Notes: generated by a model from the letters alone, not told the origin. 64,000 nt of DNA from Pseudomonadota bacterium (GCA_021851325.1 JAJZDZ010000014.1:1-64000); one strand, 5' to 3'. Positions 7,272 to 17,184 are shown, counted from the stretch's first letter. Translations and numbers: made by a program.

Positions 7272-9203
7272 ATGTCGGCCACCCGGATCTATTTTGGTCA
7301 GAGCCTTGCGGTCGTTTCCGTGGTCATCCTGGGGCTGTGGCTGGCCACGGAATTCATTGCCGCCCGGTTTGGCTTTTCAGTGCGGTTAGGGCCGCCCTGT
7401 TTCGAACTTGGCGGGCTTCCCCTCTATGCGCCGTGGCGCATGTTTCTGTGGTGGTGGGAGTATGGCGCCTATGCTCCACAGGTGTTTGACGACGCCGGAG
7501 CAATTGCCGCGGCCGGCGGCGTTCTAGCCTTCATCCTGGCCGTGAGCTGTGCGCTTATCCGCGCACGACAGACCCGCGTCGTCACCACCTATGGCTCGTC
7601 ACGCTGGGCGAGCCGTTCTGAAATCCGCAAAGCCGGACTGTTTCGCGCCCAGGGGGTGATCCTCGGCGGTTTTGAGGGGCGCTACCTGCGCCATTCCGGC
7701 CCGGAACACGTCATCGCCTTTGCCCCTACGCGTTCGGGAAAGGGTGTCGGGCTTGTTATCCCGACACTCCTGTCCTGGACCGGCAGTGCGGTCATCCATG
7801 ACGTCAAGGGTGAAAACTGGCAGCTGACCGCCGGCTGGCGGGCCTTGTTCTCCGACTGTCTGCTCTTCAACCCGACAGACGTGCGTTCTGCCCGCTACAA
7901 CCCGCTCTTTGAGGTCCGCAAGGGCCCACACGAGATTCGCGATGTCCAGAACATCGCCGACATTCTGGTGGATCCGGAAGGCGCCCTGGAACGTCGCAAC
8001 CACTGGGAAAAGACCAGTCATTCGCTTCTCGTGGGTGTCATCCTGCACGTACTCTACGCGGAGCCGGACAAGACCCTTTCGGGCGTTGCCAATTTTCTCT
8101 CTGACCCGAAGCGCTCGTTCGAAGAGACCCTGCGGGCAATGATGCAGAGCAATCATCTGGGAAGCGCGGCGCAGGCCGTGGTTCATCCGGTGGTGGCCTC
8201 CGCTGCGCGCGAGCTTCTCAACAAGGCTGAAAACGAGCGCTCCGGGGTGCTGTCGACGGCACTCTCGTTTCTCGGCCTCTATCGCGATCCCACGGTCGCG
8301 GCCGTAACCGGGGCCTGTGACTGGCGCATTCTTGACCTCATCGAAGCCGAACGACCGATCTCGCTCTATTTTGTCATCCCGCCTTCGGATATTTCGCGGA
8401 CCAAGCCGCTCGTCCGCCTCATCCTCAACCAGATCGGCCGGCGTCTGACCGAAAAACTTGAAGGCGATGCCAGGGTCGGGCGGCGTCATCAGCTGCTCAT
8501 GATGCTCGATGAGTTTGCCGCCCTTGGTCGTCTTGATTTCTTCGAGACCGCACTTGCGTTCATGGCCGGCTATGGCATTCGCGCCTATCTCATCGCCCAG
8601 TCGCTCAACCAGATTGCCAAGGCCTATGGCGACAACAATGCAATCCTCGACAATTGTCACGTGCGCATTGCCTTCAGCAGCAATGACGAGCGCACGGCCA
8701 AACGTATTTCCGATGCCCTGGGCACAGCAACCGAACTTCACGCGCAGCACAATTATGCCGGCCATCGCCTCGCGCCCTGGCTTGCCCATGTTTCGGTATC
8801 ACGCCAGCAGACGCCGCGCCCGCTCCTGACCCCCGGCGAAATCATGCAATTGCCAGCAGAGGATGCCCTCGTCCTGGTCAGTGGTCTGCCGCCGATCCGC
8901 GCGCGCAAATTGCGCTATTATCGGGACAGGAACTTCCTCACCCGCCTTCTGCCCGCGCCAGAGCCTGCGCCATTGGCCGAGCAAGGCGCCGGCCGTGACC
9001 ATGACTGGCAGGATGGGCCTTTTCGCCCGGTGCAGAGCACGACCGGGCCTTTCTCCGAACGTAGCCCGGCCGCCGACGCGCCACCGCCACCGGTCACGCC
9101 AATTCGCGGCGATTTCTTCAGCTTTGTGACCGCGATTGATGCCGTGCCGACAGAGGCGGAGCCCCAATCCCAGATCAAGACAGGAGAAGGCGATGAAAAC
9201 TGA
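7272..9203 (+). CDS. traG: TraG/VirD4-family type IV coupling protein
   Basis: A 643-residue inner-membrane ATPase that links the relaxosome to the mating channel. Two N-terminal membrane segments (about residues 10-30 and 75-100) are followed by the Walker A 'APTRSGKGVG', the conserved 'VIHDVKGENW', and the Walker B 'LMMLDEFAALGRLD'. Length is normal for the family. The gene begins the main trb operon, after a 200-base gap, and its stop overlaps the CopG-like gene. The C-terminal 80 residues are proline-rich and variable as usual. Confidence 0.95.
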   Translation: MSATRIYFGQSLAVVSVVILGLWLATEFIAARFGFSVRLGPPCFELGGLPLYAPWRMFLWWWEYGAYAPQVFDDAGAIAAAGGVLAFILAVSCALIRARQTRVVTTYGSSRWASRSEIRKAGLFRAQGVILGGFEGRYLRHSGPEHVIAFAPTRSGKGVGLVIPTLLSWTGSAVIHDVKGENWQLTAGWRALFSDCLLFNPTDVRSARYNPLFEVRKGPHEIRDVQNIADILVDPEGALERRNHWEKTSHSLLVGVILHVLYAEPDKTLSGVANFLSDPKRSFEETLRAMMQSNHLGSAAQAVVHPVVASAARELLNKAENERSGVLSTALSFLGLYRDPTVAAVTGACDWRILDLIEAERPISLYFVIPPSDISRTKPLVRLILNQIGRRLTEKLEGDARVGRRHQLLMMLDEFAALGRLDFFETALAFMAGYGIRAYLIAQSLNQIAKAYGDNNAILDNCHVRIAFSSNDERTAKRISDALGTATELHAQHNYAGHRLAPWLAHVSVSRQQTPRPLLTPGEIMQLPAEDALVLVSGLPPIRARKLRYYRDRNFLTRLLPAPEPAPLAEQGAGRDHDWQDGPFRPVQSTTGPFSERSPAADAPPPPVTPIRGDFFSFVTAIDAVPTEAEPQSQIKTGEGDEN

Positions 9204-9609
9204 GCTGCGCCTGCGGATCGACGCGCTGCTGGCCGACGAGCTTCAGCGGCTGGCGCAAAAGCCCGGCGTGAGCAAGGCTGCGATCCTTGAAGATGCGCTG
9301 CGTGCTTATCTTGATCACAGTGCCAGCCGGGATCTCGATGATCGTCTTAGGGTGCGCCTCGAGCAGATTTCGTCCCAGTTAAACCGCATCGAGCGCGGTC
9401 TGCACATTCTGCAGGAGGGCTTTGGGCTCTATCTGCGCTTTGAATTCATCGCTACAGCCGCGGTGGCGGATGGTGACGAGGCCGCCCGGGCCATCGGCCA
9501 TCAACGCTATCAGTCCTATCTGCGCGAGCTGGGTCGCCGGCTCGCCCACGCCCGCAGCTTTCGCGACGTCGTAATGGCGCAGGCGCAAGACGGAAAGAAT
9601 GCATCATGA
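9193..9609 (+). CDS. CopG-like ribbon-helix-helix protein between traG and trbB
   Basis: A 138-residue protein. The N-terminus 'ELRLRIDALLADELQRLA' followed by 'SKAAILEDALRAYLD' is a ribbon-helix-helix DNA-binding fold. The rest is helical and arginine-rich, with no membrane segment. I chose the ATG at 9193 with 'AGGAGAAGG' upstream, not the longer track start, which lies inside traG. Genes of this type stand between traG and trbB in many trb-type integrative elements; it probably represses the operon or helps assemble the relaxosome, but this is inference from position. Confidence 0.85.
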   Translation: MKTELRLRIDALLADELQRLAQKPGVSKAAILEDALRAYLDHSASRDLDDRLRVRLEQISSQLNRIERGLHILQEGFGLYLRFEFIATAAVADGDEAARAIGHQRYQSYLRELGRRLAHARSFRDVVMAQAQDGKNAS

Positions 9610-10598
9610 GCACGGAGGCTGAGGGTGAAGCCCGCGCCCGACAGGGCAGCATGTTGCGGACGGCGATGGGCGGAACCATCGGCAAGGCTCTGGCCGATCC
9701 GTGCGTACTTGAGATCATGGTCAACCCGGATGGTGTGCTCCGGCTTGACCTTCTGGGGGAGGGCCGGCGTGATACCGGCACCCGGCTTTCTGCCGCTGAG
9801 GCCGAACGCATCATACGGCTGATCGCCTCCCACATCAGAAGCGAGGCCCACGCCGGAAATCCCATCATCAGTGCCGAGTTGCCGAGTGGGGAGCGCTTTG
9901 AGGGGCTGCTTCCGCCCGTGGTCAGCGCGCCCTGCTTTGCCATTCGCAAGCCCGCGTCCAGACTTTACAGCCTGTCGGACTATGTCGCTGACGGCATTCT
10001 CAGCGCGGCCCATGCCGATCTTCTGGTCGAAGCCGTAGGTGCCCGACGCAACATTCTGGTCGCCGGAAGTACGAGTTCGGGCAAGACCACACTTGCCAAC
10101 GCCCTGCTTGCCGAGATCGCCAAGACCGGCGAACGCGTGGTTCTCATCGAAGATACCCGCGAACTTCGCTGTGCCGCCACCGACTGCCTGTCCTTGCGCA
10201 CCCGCGCCGGCCATGTCGATCTGGCGCGGCTGGTGCGTTCGACACTGCGTCTGCGTCCTGATCGTATCATCGTCGGTGAAGTCCGTGGTGACGAGGCGCT
10301 CGACATGCTGAAAGCCTGGAATACCGGCCATCCCGGTGGCATCGCCACAGTCCATGCCAATTCGGCGGCGGCCGCGCTTCTGCGTCTTGAGCAGCTGATC
10401 GAAGAGCGCGTCAGGCTGTCACCACGCGCCCTCATCGCCGAGGCCATCGATCTGGTCGTCTTCATTGAGGGCCGCGGACGGCAGCGACGGATAAAGACGG
10501 TTATCGAACTGACGGGGCTGGATGGTGATGGCGCCTACGCCTTTCGCCCCATTACCACTGACGCGTACGGAAGGAGAGCAAGTCATGGCATGGCGTAA
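9606..10598 (+). CDS. trbB: TrbB, VirB11-family traffic ATPase
   Basis: A 330-residue cytoplasmic hexameric ATPase of the secretion superfamily, powering pilus assembly and substrate transfer. The Walker A 'GSTSSGKTT', Asp box 'VLIEDTREL', Walker B 'RPDRIIVGEVRG' and His box 'GHPGGIATVHAN' are all present. The start overlaps the CopG-like gene stop (ATGA), and the stop overlaps trbC. Full length. Confidence 0.95.
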   Translation: MSTEAEGEARARQGSMLRTAMGGTIGKALADPCVLEIMVNPDGVLRLDLLGEGRRDTGTRLSAAEAERIIRLIASHIRSEAHAGNPIISAELPSGERFEGLLPPVVSAPCFAIRKPASRLYSLSDYVADGILSAAHADLLVEAVGARRNILVAGSTSSGKTTLANALLAEIAKTGERVVLIEDTRELRCAATDCLSLRTRAGHVDLARLVRSTLRLRPDRIIVGEVRGDEALDMLKAWNTGHPGGIATVHANSAAAALLRLEQLIEERVRLSPRALIAEAIDLVVFIEGRGRQRRIKTVIELTGLDGDGAYAFRPITTDAYGRRASHGMA

Positions 10599-10911
10599 GC
10601 TTTATGCAAGCGTGAGCTTCTGGCTGACGACACTGGCCGTCCTGATCTGGGCACCGCCCGCCCTGGCCGTGGGTACCAATATGCCCTGGGAACAACCTCT
10701 GCAGCAGATCCTCGATTCAGTGCAGGGGCCGGTGGCCAAGATCATCGCTGTGCTTGTGATCATCGTCACCGGCCTTACTCTTGCTTTTGGCGAAACCGCC
10801 GGCGGCTTTCGCCGCATGATCCAGATCGTCTTCGGCATTTCCATCGCCTTCGCGGCATCGAGCTTCTTTCTGACCTTCTTCTCGTTCGCCGGAGGCGCGC
10901 TGGTGTCATGA
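10585..10911 (+). CDS. trbC: TrbC, major pilin subunit (VirB2-like)
   Basis: A 108-residue pilin precursor. The ATG at 10585 has 'AAGGAG' upstream and gives a proper signal sequence ending 'PPALAV'; the ORF-track start at 10522 adds residues encoded inside trbB. Two hydrophobic segments ('IIAVLVIIVTGLTLAF' and 'IVFGISIAFAASSFFL') flank a short basic loop, as in VirB2/TrbC. The S26 peptidase encoded at the window start is the likely maturation enzyme. Its stop overlaps the TrbD start. Confidence 0.93.
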   Translation: MAWRKLYASVSFWLTTLAVLIWAPPALAVGTNMPWEQPLQQILDSVQGPVAKIIAVLVIIVTGLTLAFGETAGGFRRMIQIVFGISIAFAASSFFLTFFSFAGGALVS

Positions 10912-11165
10912 GCGCGGATGGCTTTGAAGTGGTCCTCCACCCCTCCTTGTGCGAACCGATCCTGCTCGGTGGCGCGCCGCGGGCGCTCGCCATTCTGAAC
11001 GGCACCCTGGCGGCCGCGCTGGGGCTTGGCTTGCAGCAGTTCGTACCCGGCCTGGTGCTGTGGCTCTTTGGCCATTCCCTGGCTGTGGTCATGGCCCGCC
11101 GCGATCCTGATTTTGCCCCTGTTCTGCTGCGCCATCTGCGTCATCGGGACTTTCTGTCATGTTGA
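10908..11165 (+). CDS. trbD: TrbD (VirB3-like) inner-membrane protein
   Basis: An 85-residue membrane protein with the VirB3-type layout: N-terminal 'VVLHPSLCEPILLGGAPR', then a hydrophobic double segment and a basic tail. VirB3/TrbD works with the VirB4/TrbE ATPase in pilus assembly, and the gene overlaps trbE by 7 bases. Size is normal. Confidence 0.92.
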   Translation: MSADGFEVVLHPSLCEPILLGGAPRALAILNGTLAAALGLGLQQFVPGLVLWLFGHSLAVVMARRDPDFAPVLLRHLRHRDFLSC

Positions 11166-13588
11166 ACCTCGGCGAATACCGTCCGCGCTGCGACCGACTT
11201 GCGGACTACCTGCCCTGGGCCTTCCTGATTGCGCGGGGCGTCGTCCTCAACAAGGACGGCAGCTTTCAGCGCAGCTTCGGTTTTCGTGGGCCTGACCTGG
11301 AAAGTGCTACCGAAGCTGAACTGGTCGCGGCCTGTGCACGGCTCAACAATGTGCTGCGCCGCTTTGGTTCCGGCTGGGCTCTGTTCTTCGAAGCGGAACG
11401 GTTTGCGGCGGCCGGCTATCCGCAATCGCACTTTCCCGATGTGGCTTCCGCGCTCATCGATGCCGAACGCCGGGCTGCCTTTACCGCGAATGCAACCTGC
11501 CCGGAAGGAGAGCATTTCGAGACGGCCTATACGCTCACGGTACTTTTTCTGCCGCCGGTTGATCCGGCGCGGCGCGCCGAACAAGCCTGGATCCGTCGGC
11601 CGGGCGCCGGGCAGGGGCGCGACTGGCGTCAGGAACTGGACGCTTTCGTCGCCCGTACCGATGAGCTCTTCGATCTGCTCTACGCCATCCTGCCGGAGAT
11701 CGAACCTCTGGATGATGCCCGTACGCTCAGCTACCTGCATCGCACCATCTCGCCGCAACGCCACAACCTCGTGGTCCCCGAGACGCCTCTTTATCTTGAT
11801 GCCCTGCTGGTCGATACGCCACTCAGCGGTGGCATCGAGCCCATGCTGGGCGAGGCCCATCTTCGGGTTCTGACCTTGCTCGGCTTTCCCAACCGCTCGC
11901 GGCCTGGCCTCCTCGATGGGCTCAATCATCTGGGCGTCGACTATCGTTGGATGAGCCGTTTTCTGCCCCTGAATAAGAGCGATGCCAACAAGGTGCTGCT
12001 GCGGCTGCGCCGGCAGTGGTTCAACAAACGCAAATCAGTCGCCGCACTCCTGCGTGAGGTTCTGCATAACGAACCCAGCGTGCTGATTGACAGTGACGCC
12101 GACAACAAGCTCGTCGATGCCGATCTGGCGCTGCAGGAACTGGGGGCCGATCAGGTTTCCTTTGGCTATCTCACCACCTCGATCGTGGTGATGGACAAGG
12201 ATCCTGCCGCTGCGCGCGACAAGCTGCGCGCGATCGAGCAGGTGGTGCATGGTGCGGGCTTTACCGCCATCCGCGAAAGCCTCAATGCGGTCGATGCCTG
12301 GCTCGGATCACTGCCAGGACACGCCTATGCCAATGTGCGCCAGCCATTGGTGCATTCGCTCAATCTTGCCCATCTGGTACCGTTCTCGGCACTGTGGGCA
12401 GGCCCGCAAGGTGACGCCCATCTGCAAGGGCCGCCACTCTTCGTCGCCGAAACCAGCGGCTTTACCCCTTTCCGCTTTTCCACCCATGTCGGGGATGTCG
12501 GCCATCTGCTCATCGTCGGTCCCACAGGGGCTGGAAAATCGGTGCTGCTGGCCCTGATGGCGCTGCAGTTTCGCCGCTATGCCGGGGCGCAGGTCTACAT
12601 CTTCGACAAGGGCAATTCGGCGCGGGCCGCGGTACTGGCGGCGGGTGGTTGCCATCACCGCCTGGCCGACGCGGACGGACTGTCGTTTCAGCCCCTGCGC
12701 CATATCGACCGCGCGGCGGAACTGAGCTGGGCCTTTGCCTGGCTGGGTGCTCTTCTCGAACAGGAACGCGTCCACCTCGATCCCGAACTCAAGGAGCGTT
12801 TGTGGTCCGCACTCTGCAGCCTCGCCTCGGCGCCCGCCGAGGAGCGGACGCTGACGGGGCTTGCCGTGCTGGTGCAGTCCCAGCTCCTCAAGGACGGCCT
12901 CATGCCCTATACCCTCGAGGGCCCTTACGGACGGCTCCTTGATGGCGCCGAGGACCGTCTTGCACTGGCCGATCTGCAATGTTTCGAGACCGAAGCCCTG
13001 ATGGCGGAAGAGGGGGCGGTCAAGCCGGTCCTGAGTTACATCTTCCACCGTCTCGAAGCCCGCTTTGTTGATCGCCCGAGCCTTCTCATTCTCGATGAAG
13101 CCTGGCTCTTTCTCGACAATCCTCTTTTTGCCGCCCGCATTCGTGAATGGCTGAAGGTGCTGCGCAAAAAGAATGTCGCAGTCGTCTTTGCCACCCAGTC
13201 GCTGGCCGATATCCAGGCCAGTGCAATTGCTCCAGCCATTATCGAAAGCTGCCCGCAGCGCATCTTCTTGCCCAATGACCGCGCCCAGGAACCGCAGGCG
13301 CGCAGCGCCTATGAAAGCTTTGGCCTCAATACGCGGCAGATCGCGCTCATCGCCTATGCCGTGCCCAAGCGCCAGTATTACCTCCAGTCCCGACGTGGCA
13401 ACCGCCTGTTCGAACTGGCCCTCGGGCCACTTGCGCAGGCGCTGTGCGGCGCCTCTGACGGTCTGAGCCAGAAACTCATCGACGGGCTCCTTAGCGAGGC
13501 CGGTGCGGCGGAGTTTGCCGCGCGCTTTCTCGCCGCCAAAGGTCTTGACTGGGCCGGGCCCCTGATCGCGAACTGGGAGCTCTCGTGA
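11159..13588 (+). CDS. trbE: TrbE, VirB4-family ATPase
   Basis: An 809-residue ATPase that energises pilus biogenesis at the inner membrane. The N-terminal CagE/TrbE/VirB domain covers about residues 20-400. The C-terminal motor has Walker A 'GPTGAGKSVLL' (about residue 460), Walker B 'SLLILDEAWLFLD' and the following 'FATQSLADI' motif. No membrane segments are evident, as in most TrbE. The stop overlaps the trbJ ATG (TGATG). Full length and intact. Confidence 0.95.
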   Translation: MLNLGEYRPRCDRLADYLPWAFLIARGVVLNKDGSFQRSFGFRGPDLESATEAELVAACARLNNVLRRFGSGWALFFEAERFAAAGYPQSHFPDVASALIDAERRAAFTANATCPEGEHFETAYTLTVLFLPPVDPARRAEQAWIRRPGAGQGRDWRQELDAFVARTDELFDLLYAILPEIEPLDDARTLSYLHRTISPQRHNLVVPETPLYLDALLVDTPLSGGIEPMLGEAHLRVLTLLGFPNRSRPGLLDGLNHLGVDYRWMSRFLPLNKSDANKVLLRLRRQWFNKRKSVAALLREVLHNEPSVLIDSDADNKLVDADLALQELGADQVSFGYLTTSIVVMDKDPAAARDKLRAIEQVVHGAGFTAIRESLNAVDAWLGSLPGHAYANVRQPLVHSLNLAHLVPFSALWAGPQGDAHLQGPPLFVAETSGFTPFRFSTHVGDVGHLLIVGPTGAGKSVLLALMALQFRRYAGAQVYIFDKGNSARAAVLAAGGCHHRLADADGLSFQPLRHIDRAAELSWAFAWLGALLEQERVHLDPELKERLWSALCSLASAPAEERTLTGLAVLVQSQLLKDGLMPYTLEGPYGRLLDGAEDRLALADLQCFETEALMAEEGAVKPVLSYIFHRLEARFVDRPSLLILDEAWLFLDNPLFAARIREWLKVLRKKNVAVVFATQSLADIQASAIAPAIIESCPQRIFLPNDRAQEPQARSAYESFGLNTRQIALIAYAVPKRQYYLQSRRGNRLFELALGPLAQALCGASDGLSQKLIDGLLSEAGAAEFAARFLAAKGLDWAGPLIANWELS

Positions 13589-14298
13589 TGCGTCAGAAAC
13601 TTACCTGGGTGGGGCTTTGGAGCATTCTCTTTTGCACGCCAGTTGCGGCGCAAACCGCAGCCCCGGTGTTTGATGCGAGCAATTACAGCCAAAATCTTCT
13701 CATTGCCGCGCGCAGCCTCGTCCAGATCAACAATGAGGTACAGGCGCTGCAAAACCAGACCCAGATACTCGCCAACATGCAGCGCAATCTTGCCTCCGTG
13801 GGCGATGCAACGCTTGCGCCCCTCTTAAGCGACATTGGCGCACTCAACACGCTGCTGGCGTCGGCACAGGCGATCGCCTTTCGTGTCAGCGCCACCCAGG
13901 CCGCGCTCGCGGCCAGCTATCCGGACAGCTACACCGCCCCCGTGACCGCGACCGCCCTCGGTGCCGGGGCGCAGCAGCGCTGGGCTGATGCCATGGCGGC
14001 CTTCAAGGATGCACTTACCTTTCAGGCCCAGATCGTCGAAAACGTGCAGGCCGATGGCAGCGCTCTGCCCGCGCTCGAAAGCCAGGCGCAAAGCGCAACC
14101 GGCAATCTTGCCGCCAAAGAGGCCGGAAACCAGTTTCTTGCTCTGCTCGTCAAACAGCAGCTGCAGACCGAGGGGCTCCTTGCCGAAGAGGGACGCGCCA
14201 CGGCCCTCAATGCAGCACGCAAGGCCGAAGACGAAGCGGCCGCAGCGGCAGATTTTACGCAGTTCATCGGTAGCGCCAATGCCTATACGCCGGACTGA
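13588..14298 (+). CDS. trbJ: TrbJ, periplasmic VirB5-like protein
   Basis: A 236-residue exported protein; the signal peptide ends at 'CTPVAAQT'. The mature part is rich in Ala and Gln with long predicted helices ('SLVQINNEVQALQNQTQIL'), typical of TrbJ. I use the ATG at 13588 with 'GGGAG' upstream; the adjacent GTG at 13585 is an alternative. In IncP plasmids trbJ is followed by the entry-exclusion lipoprotein gene trbK, but here trbL begins only 6 bases later, so trbK is missing. Confidence 0.92.
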   Translation: MRQKLTWVGLWSILFCTPVAAQTAAPVFDASNYSQNLLIAARSLVQINNEVQALQNQTQILANMQRNLASVGDATLAPLLSDIGALNTLLASAQAIAFRVSATQAALAASYPDSYTAPVTATALGAGAQQRWADAMAAFKDALTFQAQIVENVQADGSALPALESQAQSATGNLAAKEAGNQFLALLVKQQLQTEGLLAEEGRATALNAARKAEDEAAAAADFTQFIGSANAYTPD

Positions 14299-14304
14299 AC
14301 CGCG

Positions 14305-15498
14305 ATGAGCGACTTCAACGTCATCGATCACTTCCTGGCGGTGTTCATCACCTATATCGACAGTGGCTTTGGCCTCTTGAACGGGGATGTGGCTCAGCTC
14401 TCCACGCTCCTCATCTCGCTGGACATCACCCTTGCGGCGCTGTTCTGGACCCTCGACGGCGAAGCCCAGATGCTCACCCGGCTGATCCGCAAAGTGCTCT
14501 ATGTCGGCGCGTTTGCCTTCATCATCGGTCACTTCGAAAGCCTCTCAGCCCTTATCTATGCCTCCTTTGCCAGGCTCGGGCTTGATGCCACCAGCAATGG
14601 GCTTGCTGCCTCCGACCTCCTGCGTCCGGGCAAGATTGCCGGGGTTGGCTTCACCGCGGCCTGGCCGCTTCTGCTCGAAGCCGGCAAGCTCATGGGCTTT
14701 ACCACCGTCTTCAACCACATCATCACCATCCTGGTGCTCATGGGCGCCTGGTTCATCGTCGTGCTCGCCTTCTTTGTGCTGTCGGTGCAGCTCTTCATCA
14801 CCATCATCGAATTCAAGCTGACAACGCTCGCCGGCTTTGTCCTTGTTCCCTTCGCATTGTGGAACAAGACCGCCTTCCTGGCCGAACGGGTGCTCGGCAA
14901 TGTGATCTCGAGCGGTGTCAAGGTCATGGTCCTGGCGGTCATCATCGCCATCGGCGCCAATTTCTTTGCCACCTTCACCACCGCCCTCAACGGCCATGAT
15001 CCGGCGCTGGTCGATGCGATGAGCCTCGTGCTCGCTTCACTCGCCCTGCTCGGGATTGGCATTTACGGGCCGACGATTGCAGGTGCTCTGGTCACAGGCG
15101 GGCCTCAGCTTGGCGCCGGCGCTATGGTTGGAACCTTGGGTGCGGCGGCTGGGGCAGGGCTCTTTGCCGGTGGTGCCGCGATGGCAGGCGTGCGCGCCGC
15201 CGCGGCAACCAGCCAGGGCGCGATGCGTGCAGCAACCACGCTCGGTGGTGGCAGCGCCGGCGCAGGTAGCGCCCTTCCGGCTGGCGATCCTGGTGGTTTG
15301 GGTAGCGCCGCCTCGCCCGCAGGCGGCGCGCTGCACGGCGCGCCCCTGCCGGTCGCAGCCAAAGCACCAGCCTGGGCCATGCAGCTGCGTGGCCAGCAGC
15401 GCCGCCAGGCACAGCTTTCCGCCTTCAGTCAGGCGCTGCGTGGCGGCGATGCCGCGGCACAGGGAGCGGCGCCCGATCTTGGCTCAGGTGCGCCATGA
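14305..15498 (+). CDS. trbL: TrbL, VirB6-like polytopic membrane protein
   Basis: A 397-residue inner-membrane channel component. At least five hydrophobic segments lie in residues 25-260, including 'HIITILVLMGAWFIVVLAFF', followed by a Gly/Ala/Ser-rich cytoplasmic or periplasmic tail (about 270-397), the usual TrbL layout. It overlaps trbF by 4 bases. Confidence 0.93.
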   Translation: MSDFNVIDHFLAVFITYIDSGFGLLNGDVAQLSTLLISLDITLAALFWTLDGEAQMLTRLIRKVLYVGAFAFIIGHFESLSALIYASFARLGLDATSNGLAASDLLRPGKIAGVGFTAAWPLLLEAGKLMGFTTVFNHIITILVLMGAWFIVVLAFFVLSVQLFITIIEFKLTTLAGFVLVPFALWNKTAFLAERVLGNVISSGVKVMVLAVIIAIGANFFATFTTALNGHDPALVDAMSLVLASLALLGIGIYGPTIAGALVTGGPQLGAGAMVGTLGAAAGAGLFAGGAAMAGVRAAAATSQGAMRAATTLGGGSAGAGSALPAGDPGGLGSAASPAGGALHGAPLPVAAKAPAWAMQLRGQQRRQAQLSAFSQALRGGDAAAQGAAPDLGSGAP

Positions 15499-16208
15499 TC
15501 TTCCGTCGCCCTTTGGTGCGCTATGGCACCACGCCGGAGCCGGAGACAGCGTTTCAAAAGGCGGGCCAGCTCTGGGATGAGCGCATCGGCACGGCGCGCC
15601 AGCAGGCCCATAACTGGCGGCTGATCGCGTTTGGATCGGTTCTGGTATCGGTGCTGCTGGCGACCGGCCTGATCGTCCTCAGCGCTCAGAGCCAGGTGGT
15701 TCCCTTCGTCGTCGAAGTCGACCGTCGCGGGGGTGTGGTGCGGGTGGCCCCGGCGGTTCAGCACTATCACCCCAATGCGGCCCAGATCAGCTATTTCCTC
15801 GCCCGCTTCATTCGCGAGGTGCGCTCCCTGTCGAGCGATCCGGTGGTGGTCCGGCGCAACTGGCTCAACGCCTATGCCGCCGTGACGAGCCGCGGTGCGG
15901 CCCAGTTGTCGATCTATGCCAGGCGTCACAATCCCTTTGCCCATATCGGCGTGAACACGGTGTCGGTCGAGGTCAAGGATGTGGTGCGGATCTCTCGGGC
16001 TTCGTTTCAGGTGCGCTGGGTCGAGGACCACTACGCCCATGACAGCCTCATCGCCCGCACGCACTGGACGGCGGTGCTCTCGATCGTGCTGAGGCCGCCC
16101 AGAACCCTTGATGTGCTGCGCCAGAACCCGCTCGGGCTTTATGTCGATGATCTGCACTGGTCGCGCGATCTGGAACCGCAATCAGGCAGCGCAAGGAGCA
16201 AACCATGA
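15495..16208 (+). CDS. trbF: TrbF, VirB8-like protein
   Basis: A 237-residue bitopic inner-membrane protein: cytoplasmic N-terminus with 'PETAFQKAGQLWDERIGTAR', one membrane segment (about residues 42-62) and a periplasmic NTF2-like VirB8 domain containing 'VVPFVVEVDRRGGVV'. It nucleates assembly of the secretion channel. Starts and stops overlap its neighbours by 4 bases each. Confidence 0.95.
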   Translation: MIFRRPLVRYGTTPEPETAFQKAGQLWDERIGTARQQAHNWRLIAFGSVLVSVLLATGLIVLSAQSQVVPFVVEVDRRGGVVRVAPAVQHYHPNAAQISYFLARFIREVRSLSSDPVVVRRNWLNAYAAVTSRGAAQLSIYARRHNPFAHIGVNTVSVEVKDVVRISRASFQVRWVEDHYAHDSLIARTHWTAVLSIVLRPPRTLDVLRQNPLGLYVDDLHWSRDLEPQSGSARSKP

Positions 16209-17182
16209 CGGGAAAATTCTGGGCCTTGGTGCTTTGTGCACCCCTTCTCAGTGCCTGCGCGGCCCAGTCGCAGCGCGCCATTGCCAGCCTGCCAGCGGCG
16301 CGCTTCCATCTGGCCGAGCGCCTGACCACAACCCCGCGCGCGCGGGCTTTGCCGGCGCCGGCAGCCCCGCGCGTCTTTGGCCCGGTGTTGAAACTGCGCC
16401 CGCACAGGGCGCTGCCGCCGCCCCGTGTCACGGTCGCCCGCGCCAACGCCAAGGCTCTTCTCTCACCGCAGAGCGCGTTCTTTCGCGAAGCCGAGGCGAT
16501 CTATCCCTATGTGCCGGACGCCCTTTACCGGCTCTACGCTGCGCCCGACGAGGTCAGTGATATCGCGCTGGAGCCCGGTGAAACCGTGACCGCGATTTCG
16601 GCGGGTGACACCGTGCGCTGGACCATCGGCAAAACCACCAGCGGCAGCGGGCGCCACCAAGAGGTCCATATTCTCATCAAACCCTTCGCCGCCGGGCTTT
16701 CGACGGATCTTGTCATCCTGACCAGCCGGCATGTCTATCATCTGCTCCTCGCCAGCACCCGCCATCGCGCCATGCTCGCGCTGTCCTGGCGCTATCCCTC
16801 CGAACTTGTCCGTGCGCGGACGCGCACGCCCCTGTCCGTCGCTGCGCGCCCGCCGCGCCCTTTGTCCGGACTGAATTTCCGCTATGAGATCCGTGGCGCG
16901 CATACGGCATGGCGGCCGCAGCGGGTCTTCGATGACGGCCACAAGGTCTATATCGAGTTTTCCCGGCGCCTGGGCGACAGCGCGGCGCCGCCTTTGTTCG
17001 TGCTCGGCCGCAACAAGGATCCCCAGCTCGTCAATTACCGGGTTCAGGGCCGCTATTATATCGTCGACCATCTGTTTAAAGCCGCCGAGCTGCGTTTTGG
17101 CCGCGCACCGCAGCAGATGGTCGAGATCGTGCGTCGAGAGCCGCATGCGGCCCGTCGCAAGTCCCATGACAGCTGGTTCTAA
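16205..17182 (+). CDS. trbG: TrbG, VirB9-like channel protein with lipoprotein signal
   Basis: A 325-residue component of the outer-membrane core complex. It starts with a signal sequence ending in a lipobox, 'LLSACAA', so it should be lipidated. The Ala/Pro-rich linker (25-90) precedes the VirB9 N-terminal domain ('ALYRLYAAPDEVSDIALEPGE') and a C-terminal domain ending 'NYRVQGRYYIVDHLF'. No trbH, the usual small lipoprotein, was found in the cluster; the lipid anchor on TrbG may compensate. That last point is inference. Confidence 0.93.
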   Translation: MTGKFWALVLCAPLLSACAAQSQRAIASLPAARFHLAERLTTTPRARALPAPAAPRVFGPVLKLRPHRALPPPRVTVARANAKALLSPQSAFFREAEAIYPYVPDALYRLYAAPDEVSDIALEPGETVTAISAGDTVRWTIGKTTSGSGRHQEVHILIKPFAAGLSTDLVILTSRHVYHLLLASTRHRAMLALSWRYPSELVRARTRTPLSVAARPPRPLSGLNFRYEIRGAHTAWRPQRVFDDGHKVYIEFSRRLGDSAAPPLFVLGRNKDPQLVNYRVQGRYYIVDHLFKAAELRFGRAPQQMVEIVRREPHAARRKSHDSWF

Positions 17183-17184
17183 CC

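Noticed and set aside
7599-8789. 396-codon ORF antisense to traG
   Set aside because: Shadow of the coupling-protein gene.
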